The notes under the pieces were generated by a model. It was not told the origin of the DNA. It saw only the letters and a list, made by a program, of their open reading frames with translations, and made no database searches. The position numbers and the translations under genes are program-made. 64,000 bases of DNA from Candidatus Saccharimonas sp. (GTDB lineage: Bacteria > Patescibacteriota > Saccharimonadia > Saccharimonadales > Saccharimonadaceae): contig DZCW01000001.1 of the NCBI GenBank assembly GCA_022736555.1, forward strand, positions 62,001 through 126,000. Reading direction: 5' to 3'. Shown piece by piece: positions 8,560 to 15,575 of the stretch (its first letter is position 1; every line of letters begins with the position of its first letter).

Positions 8560-8749
8560 ATCCATAAGTGACAAAACAATTGAATTAACTAAAATGGTCG
8601 AGTGGTTTGATAGTGATGATTTCACGCTCGAGGCGGCACTTGATAAGTTTAAACAAGCCGAGAAATTAGCGACCGATATCGAAAAAGATCTATTATCACT
8701 CAAAAACGAGATTCAAATCGTCAAACAGAAATTTGATAACGAGGGTTAA
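8543..8749 (+). CDS. xseB: Exodeoxyribonuclease VII small subunit
   Basis: The 68-residue helical protein matches XseB: ELTKMVEWFDSDDFTLEAALDKF followed by a heptad-rich helix. Small subunits wrap the large subunit's coiled coil and are required for exonuclease VII activity. The start codon lies inside xseA and is preceded by AGAGGT, 5 nt upstream. It ends just before a 13-bp hairpin. Confidence 0.92.
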   Translation: MSSANKSISDKTIELTKMVEWFDSDDFTLEAALDKFKQAEKLATDIEKDLLSLKNEIQIVKQKFDNEG

Positions 8750-8752
8750 GAA

Positions 8753-8810
8753 CCTGTTCCTAACCTCACCATTCTGACTAAAAATCATTTAGTTTTTGGT
8801 TAGGAATAGG
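8753..8810 (+). terminator. Hairpin after xseB (probable terminator)
   Basis: A 13-bp stem (CCTGTTCCTAACC at 8753-8765 with its complement at 8798-8810, one G-U pair), with a second AT-rich hairpin in the loop. There is no clear U-run, so it could also protect the 3' end or attenuate. Confidence 0.5.
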
Positions 8811-8852
8811 TGCTAAAACAGTTCTGCCATTTACAGTCAGATCAAGCACAAG

Positions 8853-8858
8853 TATAAT
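8853..8858 (+). promoter_or_regulatory. -10 box giving a leaderless transcript
   Basis: TATAAT ends 6 nt before the ATG at 8865. Confidence 0.6.
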
Positions 8859-8864
8859 AACGTT

Positions 8865-9524
8865 ATGAAACAGATGAAAAGATCGCACGAAGACGGCTTT
8901 AGCAATAGTTGGATGGTAGCTACGATTAGTTTAATTATAGTAGTGGCTATTTTAGCTGGTTTAGCGGTTTGGTCATTCGTAAATTATAACGACCAGAAAA
9001 ACAATGTTGATATTAAGGTCAGTAGCGCGGTCGCTTCGGCCAAGAAAACTCAGGCTGATTCTGACGAGGCTAAATTTTCTCAGCGTGAGAAAGAACCAAA
9101 TCGTCAATTCGTTGGTCCGGATGATTATGGTCGAGTAACTTTTGATTATCCAAAAACCTGGAGTGTGTATATCAATAAGGATGCCACTGATAGCGATACT
9201 TATGAAGCATACCTTAACCCTATAACCGTGCCGCCAGTCAGTTCCGTGCAACAATTTGCGCTTCGTGTGACGATCGAGCAAAAAGATTACGATACAGTAA
9301 TTACAAACTATGATTCTCTGGTCAAAAAAGGCGACTTAAAATCTAGTAGTGCGACGGTAGGTGGAGTAGTAGGCACTCGCCTGGATGGTAAATTTAGTGA
9401 TGATATCCGTGGATCAGCGGTTATATTCAAGATTCGTGATAAAACTTTGACGATTCGAACTGATGCCGACACGTTCAAGGCGGATTTCGATATGATAATT
9501 ACTACAATCAAGTTTAACCAATAA
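8865..9524 (+). CDS. Membrane-anchored extracytoplasmic protein, PsbP-like fold suspected
   Basis: No firm identification. The 219-residue protein has a short charged N-terminus, one TM (about 19-41), a charged linker and a globular domain (about 85-219) with GRVTFDYPKTWSVYI. That phrase is typical of PsbP/MOG1-like lipoprotein domains seen in many CPR and Gram-positive proteins (recollection, not verified). It ends with a beta-rich segment. TATAAT ends 6 nt before the ATG, so the mRNA is probably leaderless. It lies alone between xseB and the kinase gene and may be an envelope ligand-binding protein. Confidence 0.55.
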   Translation: MKQMKRSHEDGFSNSWMVATISLIIVVAILAGLAVWSFVNYNDQKNNVDIKVSSAVASAKKTQADSDEAKFSQREKEPNRQFVGPDDYGRVTFDYPKTWSVYINKDATDSDTYEAYLNPITVPPVSSVQQFALRVTIEQKDYDTVITNYDSLVKKGDLKSSSATVGGVVGTRLDGKFSDDIRGSAVIFKIRDKTLTIRTDADTFKADFDMIITTIKFNQ

Positions 9525-9563
9525 TCGAAATACGTCTATTTGGCGTGTTACAATTAATGTTAT

Positions 9564-10304
9564 ATGAGTGCAACGCGAGGGGAGCACGAGCAATTTTTAA
9601 TTGGGCCATTAAATGATGGTCTACCTTCGTTAGTTACTGCAGCCCATGAATTGAAATCACCACTGGCGTTAATGCGACAGCTAGCATTAATGCTCGAAGA
9701 TGGCAATTTATCTGATGATGAGCAAAAGAGGATGCTTAGACAGATTAGTCTGACTAGCGAGCGAGCCTTGCGCTTAACTAATGACCTAACTCGGTCTATT
9801 AGGCTCTCCGAGGCGCTTTTTACGTTGGAACCGATCAATCCGCAACAACTCTGCGAAGATATCATACACGAGCTAGAGCCCTTATTTACGGCGCACGGTC
9901 GTAATGTTCGTGTGGCATCGCGAAAGCATCCATTGTTGCTAGTAGCTAATCGTGATCTGCTACGACGAATTATTATGAATTTTAGCGACAATGCCCTGAA
10001 TTACACGGATACCAATACGACTATAGAGATTAAGGTTGGATCAATTAATTCAGGTAAAACTATTCGTTTAGGGGTGCGGGATTACGGTCCAGCTATGCCT
10101 ATTAACGCTTTGAAGTTATTGCGTGGCAAATTAGCGTACGCGCCAACTACTATTCACGCCAGGCCGAATAGCAGTGGTTTAGGGCTATATATTGCCGGTC
10201 AATTTGCCGATGCCATGAACGGCAAGATCGGCGTGATTAGACATCGTGATGGCGCGACGTTTTACGTTGATTTACAGGCATCTTGGCAATTAAGTTTATT
10301 ATGA
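9564..10304 (+). CDS. Small soluble sensor histidine kinase
   Basis: A 246-residue kinase without membrane segments or a recognisable sensor domain. It starts almost directly with a HisKA phosphoacceptor H28 (TAAHELKSPLALM). An N-box (MNFSDNALNYT), a weak G1 box (VRDYGPAMP) and a GLGLYIAGQFADAMNG G2 region follow. The G1 box has DYGPAMP where DxGxGIP is normal, and the F-box is shortened. It is presumably cytoplasmic and signals to the adjacent regulator through an ATGA start-stop overlap. TGT-TACAAT ends 9 nt before the ATG. The input signal is unknown. Confidence 0.85.
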   Translation: MSATRGEHEQFLIGPLNDGLPSLVTAAHELKSPLALMRQLALMLEDGNLSDDEQKRMLRQISLTSERALRLTNDLTRSIRLSEALFTLEPINPQQLCEDIIHELEPLFTAHGRNVRVASRKHPLLLVANRDLLRRIIMNFSDNALNYTDTNTTIEIKVGSINSGKTIRLGVRDYGPAMPINALKLLRGKLAYAPTTIHARPNSSGLGLYIAGQFADAMNGKIGVIRHRDGATFYVDLQASWQLSLL

Positions 10305-10672
10305 AAAAATTACCGATTTTAGTAGTTGACGATGATGAGTGGCTTGCTGAACAATATAAACGCTTATTGAATAGCCAAGGCTATGACGTCACCGTCGCTT
10401 CTCACGCTATCGCTGCGATACAGCTAGTTGATGATATTAATCCGTCTGCAATTATATTGGACGTTTTGTTGACCGGCAGTACGGCGTTTGCTCTACTGCA
10501 CGAGCTACAATCATATAGCGATACCGGTGATATACCAGTGATAATCTGCACGAATTTAGCTAGTGATTTATCTATAGAAGATTTAAAACCTTATGGTGTT
10601 AGACGAATACTAGATAAAACAAAAATGCTACCATCTGATTTATTAGTGGCTCTGCGGAGCGTGTTGCTATGA
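10301..10672 (+). CDS. Receiver-only response regulator (partner of the upstream kinase)
   Basis: The start is the ATG at 10301, which overlaps the kinase stop (ATGA). The product is a 123-residue single REC domain with the acidic pair DDDE (10-13) and phospho-acceptor D54 (AIILDVLL). The usual MMP after the Asp is LLTG, and the switch Lys sits in LDKTKM near the end. There is no output domain. It in turn overlaps recO by ATGA, so kinase, regulator and recO form one coupled unit. That link between two-component signalling and a repair gene may be only operon packing. Confidence 0.85.
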   Translation: MKKLPILVVDDDEWLAEQYKRLLNSQGYDVTVASHAIAAIQLVDDINPSAIILDVLLTGSTAFALLHELQSYSDTGDIPVIICTNLASDLSIEDLKPYGVRRILDKTKMLPSDLLVALRSVLL

Positions 10673-11343
10673 AAACTCATCGGACACAGGCTATTGTCCT
10701 GCGCCGCACTAACTATGGCGAGGCCGATCGAATCTTGCAGCTATTAACGCCGGATGGCAAGATGAGCGTAATGGCCAGGGGCGCACGTCGTGAAAAGAGT
10801 AGGTTAGCTGGTGGAATTGAACTGTTTGCAATTTGTGAAATAGTGGTTACCGAAGGTAAGGGCGAAATTGGCATATTAACTTCATCCAGATTGATTCAGT
10901 TTTATAGTCATATCATGCAAGATTACGATCGAATGCAATTTGCTTATTTAGCTATAAAATTAGTATCTACAGCGAGCGAAATGGTTGATGGGGCGGAGTG
11001 GTACGATTTATTGGCTGAAACTTTGGCTGGTATTGATAAACTCTCCATACGGTTAGAACTGATTCAAGCTTGGTTTTATCTGCATTATGCGGCGTTGATG
11101 GGTTATGAGCTTAGTTTGTGGCACGATATTACGGGTGACGATTTATTGCTAGGAAGCACTTATCGATATGATGTGGCTGAACGTGGGCTTAGGGCTATCG
11201 ACGGTAGTGAATTAACGTCAGAACATATAAAATTACTTCGCTTAATTGCAACTAGACCGATAAAAATATTATCTCAAATTGGTGGAATAGACAGTATTAT
11301 AGCTGATTGTTTATTTGTGTCACGCGAACACGCCGCGATATAA
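10669..11343 (+). CDS. recO: DNA repair protein RecO
   Basis: Recombination mediator that, with RecR, loads RecA onto SSB-coated DNA. The 224-residue protein has the N-terminal OB-fold signature RTQAIVLRRTNYGEADRILQLLTPDGK and the ARGARREKSRLAGGIELF segment. A helical C-terminal half follows. The CxxC-type zinc motif of many RecO proteins is not evident; only isolated Cys remain. It starts by ATGA overlap with the regulator gene. Slightly short for the family (about 240). Confidence 0.92.
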   Translation: MKTHRTQAIVLRRTNYGEADRILQLLTPDGKMSVMARGARREKSRLAGGIELFAICEIVVTEGKGEIGILTSSRLIQFYSHIMQDYDRMQFAYLAIKLVSTASEMVDGAEWYDLLAETLAGIDKLSIRLELIQAWFYLHYAALMGYELSLWHDITGDDLLLGSTYRYDVAERGLRAIDGSELTSEHIKLLRLIATRPIKILSQIGGIDSIIADCLFVSREHAAI

Positions 11344-11354
11344 TTACAAATTAC

Positions 11355-11363
11355 TGGTATAAT
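11355..11363 (+). promoter_or_regulatory. Extended -10 (TGG-TATAAT) of glyS
   Basis: TATAAT at 11358-11363 ends 11 nt before the ATG at 11375, leaving a leader of about 4-5 nt. Confidence 0.6.
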
Positions 11364-11374
11364 AGTTAGTAATT

Positions 11375-12733
11375 ATGAACGACAAAAACAAGAATAATAA
11401 AATGGAAGCTATTGTTAGCCTAGCTAAACGCCGAGGCTTTATTTATCAAGGTAGTGAAATCTACGGTGGTTTGGCTGGCACATGGGATTACGGCCCACTT
11501 GGCGTAGCTCTCAAACGTAATATCAGTAATCTTTGGTGGAAAATGTTTGTCGAAGATCGCGAAGATATGTATGGTCTAGATTCGGCTATACTCATGAACC
11601 AAAGGGTATGGCAGGCTAGTGGTCACACTGGTGCCGGCTTTGCCGATCCTCTAGTTGAGGATATGGAAAATCACAAACGATATCGCGCCGATCATCTGCT
11701 AGAGGATAATGGAATTGAAAATCCCGAAGCTATGACTTACGAGCAAATGGATGCTGTTATTGCCGAAAAGTCAATTAAGAGCCCCGACGGTAATGCGCTC
11801 AGCAAAGTTCGTGTCTTTAATATGATGTTTGAAACTAATGTCGGTCCCGTACACGACGAAAAATCTATTGCTTATCTACGTCCAGAGAATGCTCAGGCTA
11901 TGTTTGTTAATTATAAAAATGTGCTGGATAGCTTTTACCCAGATCTGCCCTTTGGTATTGCCCAGATCGGGCGTGCTTTTCGAAACGAGATTTCGCCACG
12001 CGAGTTTATTTTCCGTGTTCGTGAGTTTGATTTAATGGAATTTGAATATTTTATTAAACCCGATGAATGGGAAGAAAAATTTGAGTATTGGCGTGTGAAA
12101 TTTCATGATTGGATCAAGGCGATCGGCCTTGATGACAACAAACTACATGAATTAGAGGTACCGGCCGAAGATCGAGCACACTACAGTAAATGTACGATTG
12201 ATTTTGAGTACGAATTTGAATTTGGCGCCAAGGAAATTGGGGCGGTTGCGTACCGTACTGATTTTGATTTGTCGAATCATATGAAACACAGCGGTGTTAA
12301 TATGGAATATACCGTCAAAGGTACTAACCAAAAACTCATTCCGCATGTTATTGAGCCTACTTTTGGGCTAGACCGAAATATATTAGCTGTTTTGGCCGAG
12401 GGTTACACCGAAGACGAAGTTAATGGTGAAAAACGCATATATTTGAAATTGCCTGAACACTTGGCGCCGATTAAATATGCCGTATCGCCACTACTTAAAA
12501 ACAAGCCGGAACTTGTTGCCAAGGCTCGTGAAGTTTATAGCCTGCTAAAACAAAAACACGGAGCAGTTATGTGGGATGATAATGGCAATATAGGTAAGCG
12601 CTATCGTCGTCAGGACGAAATTGGCACACCATATTGCGTAGTGATTGATTTTGACACACTTGAGAATAATACTGTTACAATCCGTGACCGTGATAGTACC
12701 GAGCAAAAACGAGTTTCAATTAGCGAGTTATAA
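11375..12733 (+). CDS. glyS: Glycyl-tRNA synthetase (dimeric class II type)
   Basis: Charges tRNA-Gly. The 452-residue protein is the single-chain alpha2 type, not the alpha2beta2 type. The N-terminus RRGFIYQGSEIYGGLAGTWDYGPLGVALKRNI is diagnostic. Class II motif 2 (AFRNEISPREFIFRVREFDLMEFEYF), motif 3 (EPTFGLDRNILAVL) and a C-terminal anticodon-binding domain (KYAVSPLLKNK onward, ending RDRDSTEQ) are present. It has a near-leaderless promoter and is followed after 4 nt by a small membrane-protein gene. Confidence 0.96.
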   Translation: MNDKNKNNKMEAIVSLAKRRGFIYQGSEIYGGLAGTWDYGPLGVALKRNISNLWWKMFVEDREDMYGLDSAILMNQRVWQASGHTGAGFADPLVEDMENHKRYRADHLLEDNGIENPEAMTYEQMDAVIAEKSIKSPDGNALSKVRVFNMMFETNVGPVHDEKSIAYLRPENAQAMFVNYKNVLDSFYPDLPFGIAQIGRAFRNEISPREFIFRVREFDLMEFEYFIKPDEWEEKFEYWRVKFHDWIKAIGLDDNKLHELEVPAEDRAHYSKCTIDFEYEFEFGAKEIGAVAYRTDFDLSNHMKHSGVNMEYTVKGTNQKLIPHVIEPTFGLDRNILAVLAEGYTEDEVNGEKRIYLKLPEHLAPIKYAVSPLLKNKPELVAKAREVYSLLKQKHGAVMWDDNGNIGKRYRRQDEIGTPYCVVIDFDTLENNTVTIRDRDSTEQKRVSISEL

Positions 12734-12737
12734 GTTT

Positions 12738-13331
12738 ATGAATTTTAGCACAATACTTGTTATAGCAAGTAGCATATTATCTGTGGTTTGTTTTTTGCCT
12801 TATTTTATTGATATGGTCAAGGGCAAGACAAAACCGAGAATAGTGTCGTGGTTCATTTGGAGTGTTCTGGCAGCTGTAGCTTGTGTGGCTGCGTTAGTAG
12901 ATGGTCATTATCCGACTGCTGTATTTTTGTTATTGTCCTCGCTGGCGCCATTGGCGGTTGTTGTATTTGGATGGAAATTAGGGGGTGATAGGACTATTGA
13001 GCGGCTTGATATGGTCTGTTTGCTTGGGGCGTTGATCGGAGTGGTTTTACTAACAATTTTCAATTCACCAGCATTTGCTGTAATTATTACAATAATAATT
13101 GATCTTATAGGTGGGGTACCGACATTAGTTCATTCCTGGAAAAGGCCTAACGAAGAGACCTGGTTGGAGTTTGCTTTGGCTGGGGTAGCGGCACTTTGTA
13201 TGCTACTGGTTGTTAATAGTTGGGAAATTACGGCTTTTGTCTATCCATTCTATCTGTTATCAATTAATCTAGGGGTGATGTCGATCATTCTATTTCGAAA
13301 AAAACGCAGGCCATTAAAAAAGAAACGCTAG
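12738..13331 (+). CDS. Small polytopic membrane protein, PQ-loop-like
   Basis: A longer frame begins inside glyS, but the ATG at 12738, 4 nt after the glyS stop, gives a sensible 197-residue membrane protein with about seven helices. The first unit has LPYFIDMVKGKTKPRIVSWFIW, and a second similar unit has VPTLVHSWKRPNEETWLEF. The repeated Pro-Y/H and GKTKPR-type turns resemble PQ-loop/SemiSWEET transporters (resemblance only). The C-terminus is strongly basic (RKKRRPLKKKR). Likely co-transcribed with glyS. The substrate cannot be inferred. Confidence 0.55.
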   Translation: MNFSTILVIASSILSVVCFLPYFIDMVKGKTKPRIVSWFIWSVLAAVACVAALVDGHYPTAVFLLLSSLAPLAVVVFGWKLGGDRTIERLDMVCLLGALIGVVLLTIFNSPAFAVIITIIIDLIGGVPTLVHSWKRPNEETWLEFALAGVAALCMLLVVNSWEITAFVYPFYLLSINLGVMSIILFRKKRRPLKKKR

Positions 13332-13344
13332 ATCTAGCGTTTCT
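13321..13344. terminator. Palindromic hairpin over the stop codon
   Basis: Perfect palindrome AGAAACGCTAGA/TCTAGCGTTTCT that includes the TAG stop of the membrane-protein gene. The short CT-rich tail makes it a plausible terminator for converging transcripts. Confidence 0.55.
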
Positions 13345-13363
13345 CTCTAATTTATAACAGTAA

Positions 13364-13429
13364 CTATTTCTTGACTACTTTTTTCGGTTTTTTAGCTTCT
13401 TTTTTGCCTTTGTCAGCACCTTTTGCCAT
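13364..13429 (-). CDS. 21-residue Lys-rich small protein (candidate)
   Basis: Minus-strand ATG at 13429, preceded by AAAGGA with a 6-nt spacing, one of the best ribosome sites in the window. It encodes 21 residues, of which 10 are Lys: MAKGADKGKK, then EAKKPKKVVKK, then TAG. There are no hydrophobic segments. A 17-bp palindrome sits just upstream in its leader, and minus-strand -10-like AT-rich sequence is present near 13470-13480. I do not recognise a family; it might be a nucleic-acid-binding or ribosome-associated peptide. Its convergent end meets the upstream gene at a palindromic hairpin. Confidence 0.5.
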   Translation of the reverse strand: MAKGADKGKKEAKKPKKVVKK

Positions 13430-13444
13430 AAAACATCCTTTCTC

Positions 13445-13461
13445 GGATCTTTGAAAGATCC
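13445..13461 (-). promoter_or_regulatory. Leader hairpin of the small Lys-rich ORF
   Basis: GGATCTTT-G-AAAGATCC is a perfect inverted repeat 16 nt upstream of the minus-strand start codon, next to its ribosome site. It could control translation or serve as an operator. Confidence 0.4.
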
Positions 13462-13565
13462 TTATGTTTATATTATGCACTTTCGATTTCCAATATCAAT
13501 AGGCTTGTGGTAATAATAACTTTATCCTGTCTGTAAGGGTAGGTTGTGTAGTATCATAGATGGTA

Positions 13566-13997
13566 ATGATTACTTACTATACTGACGGTAGTTGCAGCCC
13601 TAACCCTGGCCCTGGCGGGTTTGTAGCTATAAAAAACGAAGAGCTAGCGATTGTAGGGCACGAAGGACTATCCACTAATATTCGTATGGAAGGGCGGGCT
13701 ATAATAGCCGCCCTAAAAGATGCCAATGATGACGAATGTCAAATATTTAGCGACAGTGAATTTTGGGTCAACGTCGTTACTAAATGGGGGTCTAGCTGGG
13801 AAGCTAATGGCTGGACTAAAAAAAGTGGCGAAATCAAGAATCTTGATCTAGTCAAAGAAATTTGTTGGCTGCATAAGCAAGCAAATGTCAAAGTCATCTG
13901 GGTGCGTGGGCATGTAGGTAATATTAATAACGAATTAGCTGACCGTTGGGCTAACAAGGCCAGAGAAGAACGTATAAACGGCAAGTTCTTGATATAG
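13566..13997 (+). CDS. rnhA: Ribonuclease HI
   Basis: Cleaves RNA in RNA-DNA hybrids (R-loops, primers). The 143-residue protein has all catalytic residues: D7 (YTDGSC), E42 (RMEGRA), D63 (FSDSE), H116 (VRGHVG) and D126 (NELAD). An alternative ATG lies two codons earlier (13560), but a TATCAT -10-like box (13552-13557) leaves only 2 nt there and 8 nt before 13566, so I prefer the latter. The gene begins a small group with the KwaB-like, HD and Pif1-like genes. In many genomes RNase HI functions in housekeeping, so membership in a defence set is not implied. Confidence 0.93.
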   Translation: MITYYTDGSCSPNPGPGGFVAIKNEELAIVGHEGLSTNIRMEGRAIIAALKDANDDECQIFSDSEFWVNVVTKWGSSWEANGWTKKSGEIKNLDLVKEICWLHKQANVKVIWVRGHVGNINNELADRWANKAREERINGKFLI

Positions 13998-14046
13998 CAC
14001 TAATTTTTAAAAGTCATAAAATTTAAATCCGAAAAGAGAATGTAAA

Positions 14047-15024
14047 ATGGAACAATCGCACGAACCAACTGATATTTTTTTATGGGCAAATAATATTGAT
14101 GGAATAAAAAAAGAGTTAGACGTTGAATTCTTTTTGTTTAATAAACACTACACGCCGTATACTACGAGTTTCGATAACGAATTAAATTCACAAATAAAAC
14201 CATTGTTTTTATATGATCTAATTAATTTTGTGACTATGGGGGCTGGTACTGGGCTGGCGGTACGAGATTTTGAGTTATCCGAAGATGAAGATAATGTGTT
14301 ATTACGAACAGACGTAGAAAAGGTCGGCCGACTCGAAACGCTACTGCATTTAATCGAGCACCAACGGAATGATATTGTTGAGTTTAGTGAACAGGAACAC
14401 GAGTTTAAACGCATTAAAGGTATTTTAGCCCGTTTTACGCATCGCGATTCTCCGAATAAACCGTTTTATGCTTTCAAGTTGATATCACAGGGGCAGGTAC
14501 TAAAAGGTTCGACTGCTTGGGAATTTCGTAGTGGTAAATTCGGTGCGTTTCAGGCTGAAATTGGTCTAAAAGTACCATCCGATAACCAGGTTTTGGTTGT
14601 TGCTGGTGATATATTTGTATTTAATCAGGCTAAATTCGAACGACTATTTAATTATGACTATAAGAAACAAGCGTTAGCTGACCAAAAAGTGGCTGAAATT
14701 GAAAAGCAATTCCGACTAAGCTTCCCAGATGGTATGGATTTGCAATCATTGGTTCGTGAACGTAAAAAAACGGTCAATAAACTCCAAAAAGTCGAAATCG
14801 GGGCAATCACCCAAGAGCAGGTAGTTGAATATGCTGACGGTATGCAACTGGAATTGATGACTGATGATACTGGCGCTATAATTATCATGGACGGTAACGA
14901 CCTAGATACGTTCGTGAATCTAATTAACGAGGATTATATAACTAGCGAAATTACTGGTCGTCGATACGAAGTTAAAACCAAAAAACTCTTAGATGATCCA
15001 GAAGGTGAACCGCCAAGAGGCTAG
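14047..15024 (+). CDS. KwaB-like DUF4868 protein (Kiwa defence family homolog)
   Basis: The 325-residue soluble protein resembles DUF4868, the family of KwaB, the nucleic-acid-interacting effector of the Kiwa anti-phage system. The match rests on two phrases: GDIFVFNQAKFERLFNYD in the middle (about 188-205) and a C-terminal DLDTFVNLINEDYITSEITGRRYEV with KTKKLL after it (about 284-314). I know both as DUF4868 hallmarks. No KwaA (four-TM sensor) gene is adjacent; upstream is rnhA and downstream an HD protein. No catalytic motif is visible. It could be a solitary defence protein or a housekeeping homolog. AAAGAGA precedes the ATG at a poor distance. Confidence 0.6.
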   Translation: MEQSHEPTDIFLWANNIDGIKKELDVEFFLFNKHYTPYTTSFDNELNSQIKPLFLYDLINFVTMGAGTGLAVRDFELSEDEDNVLLRTDVEKVGRLETLLHLIEHQRNDIVEFSEQEHEFKRIKGILARFTHRDSPNKPFYAFKLISQGQVLKGSTAWEFRSGKFGAFQAEIGLKVPSDNQVLVVAGDIFVFNQAKFERLFNYDYKKQALADQKVAEIEKQFRLSFPDGMDLQSLVRERKKTVNKLQKVEIGAITQEQVVEYADGMQLELMTDDTGAIIIMDGNDLDTFVNLINEDYITSEITGRRYEVKTKKLLDDPEGEPPRG

Positions 15025-15048
15025 TCGGGCTATCTTATATAAGTTATT

Positions 15049-15549
15049 ATGACGAGTTTAATGTCTTCAAAGTTTAATATAAAACCAAATCCTGCAGATG
15101 ACGAGGAATATTTGGACTGTGTTTGTGATCTAATGAGCCACGAAATACTATGGTCAATGGAAAATTATAGGCAGCATGCTGGGACGAGTTGTCTAGATCA
15201 TAGTTTTAATGTTTCGTATATAAGTTATTCTATTTGTAAACGGCTAAACCTGGATTTTTCTTCGGCGGCTAGAGGCGGTTTATTACACGATTTGTTTTTA
15301 TATGATTGGCACGAAGTTAGGTCATATGGTAGGCATGGGTTTACGCATCCTGGGTTAGCACTGCGTAACGCTAATAAATATTTTGATTTAAATAAATTAG
15401 AAAAAGAAATTATCAAAAAGCACATGTGGCCGCTAACAATAGTACCGGGTTTTCATATAGAAGTATTTGTAGTGATATTTACGGACAAATACTGTACTTT
15501 TATGGAGATACTTAGATTCTATAAACAGCGTATAGTCGAATATTTTTAG
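15049..15549 (+). CDS. HD-superfamily hydrolase
   Basis: The 166-residue protein has the metal-binding HD pattern: H46, H51 (CLDHSFN), HD at RGGLLHDLFLYDWHE, HGFTHPGLAL with a downstream KKHMWPLT, and a closing D in FTDKYC. This order (HD, then HP, then HxWPLT) matches a small group of uncharacterised HD phosphohydrolases common in Firmicutes. Substrates of HD proteins range from nucleotides to (p)ppGpp, so no specific activity is claimed. A TATATA box ends 7 nt before the ATG. Alternative start at 15061. Confidence 0.75.
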   Translation: MTSLMSSKFNIKPNPADDEEYLDCVCDLMSHEILWSMENYRQHAGTSCLDHSFNVSYISYSICKRLNLDFSSAARGGLLHDLFLYDWHEVRSYGRHGFTHPGLALRNANKYFDLNKLEKEIIKKHMWPLTIVPGFHIEVFVVIFTDKYCTFMEILRFYKQRIVEYF

Positions 15550-15561
15550 TGCAAAATAGGG

Positions 15562-15567
15562 TATAAT
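15562..15567 (+). promoter_or_regulatory. -10 box of the Pif1-like helicase gene
   Basis: TATAAT ends 8 nt before the ATG at 15576; near-leaderless. Confidence 0.6.
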
Positions 15568-15575
15568 TGTAAGTA

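Noticed and set aside
12645-12737. Upstream extension of the PQ-loop-like protein into glyS
   Set aside because: It would overlap glyS by about 90 nt, while an ATG 4 nt after the glyS stop gives a natural membrane-protein start.
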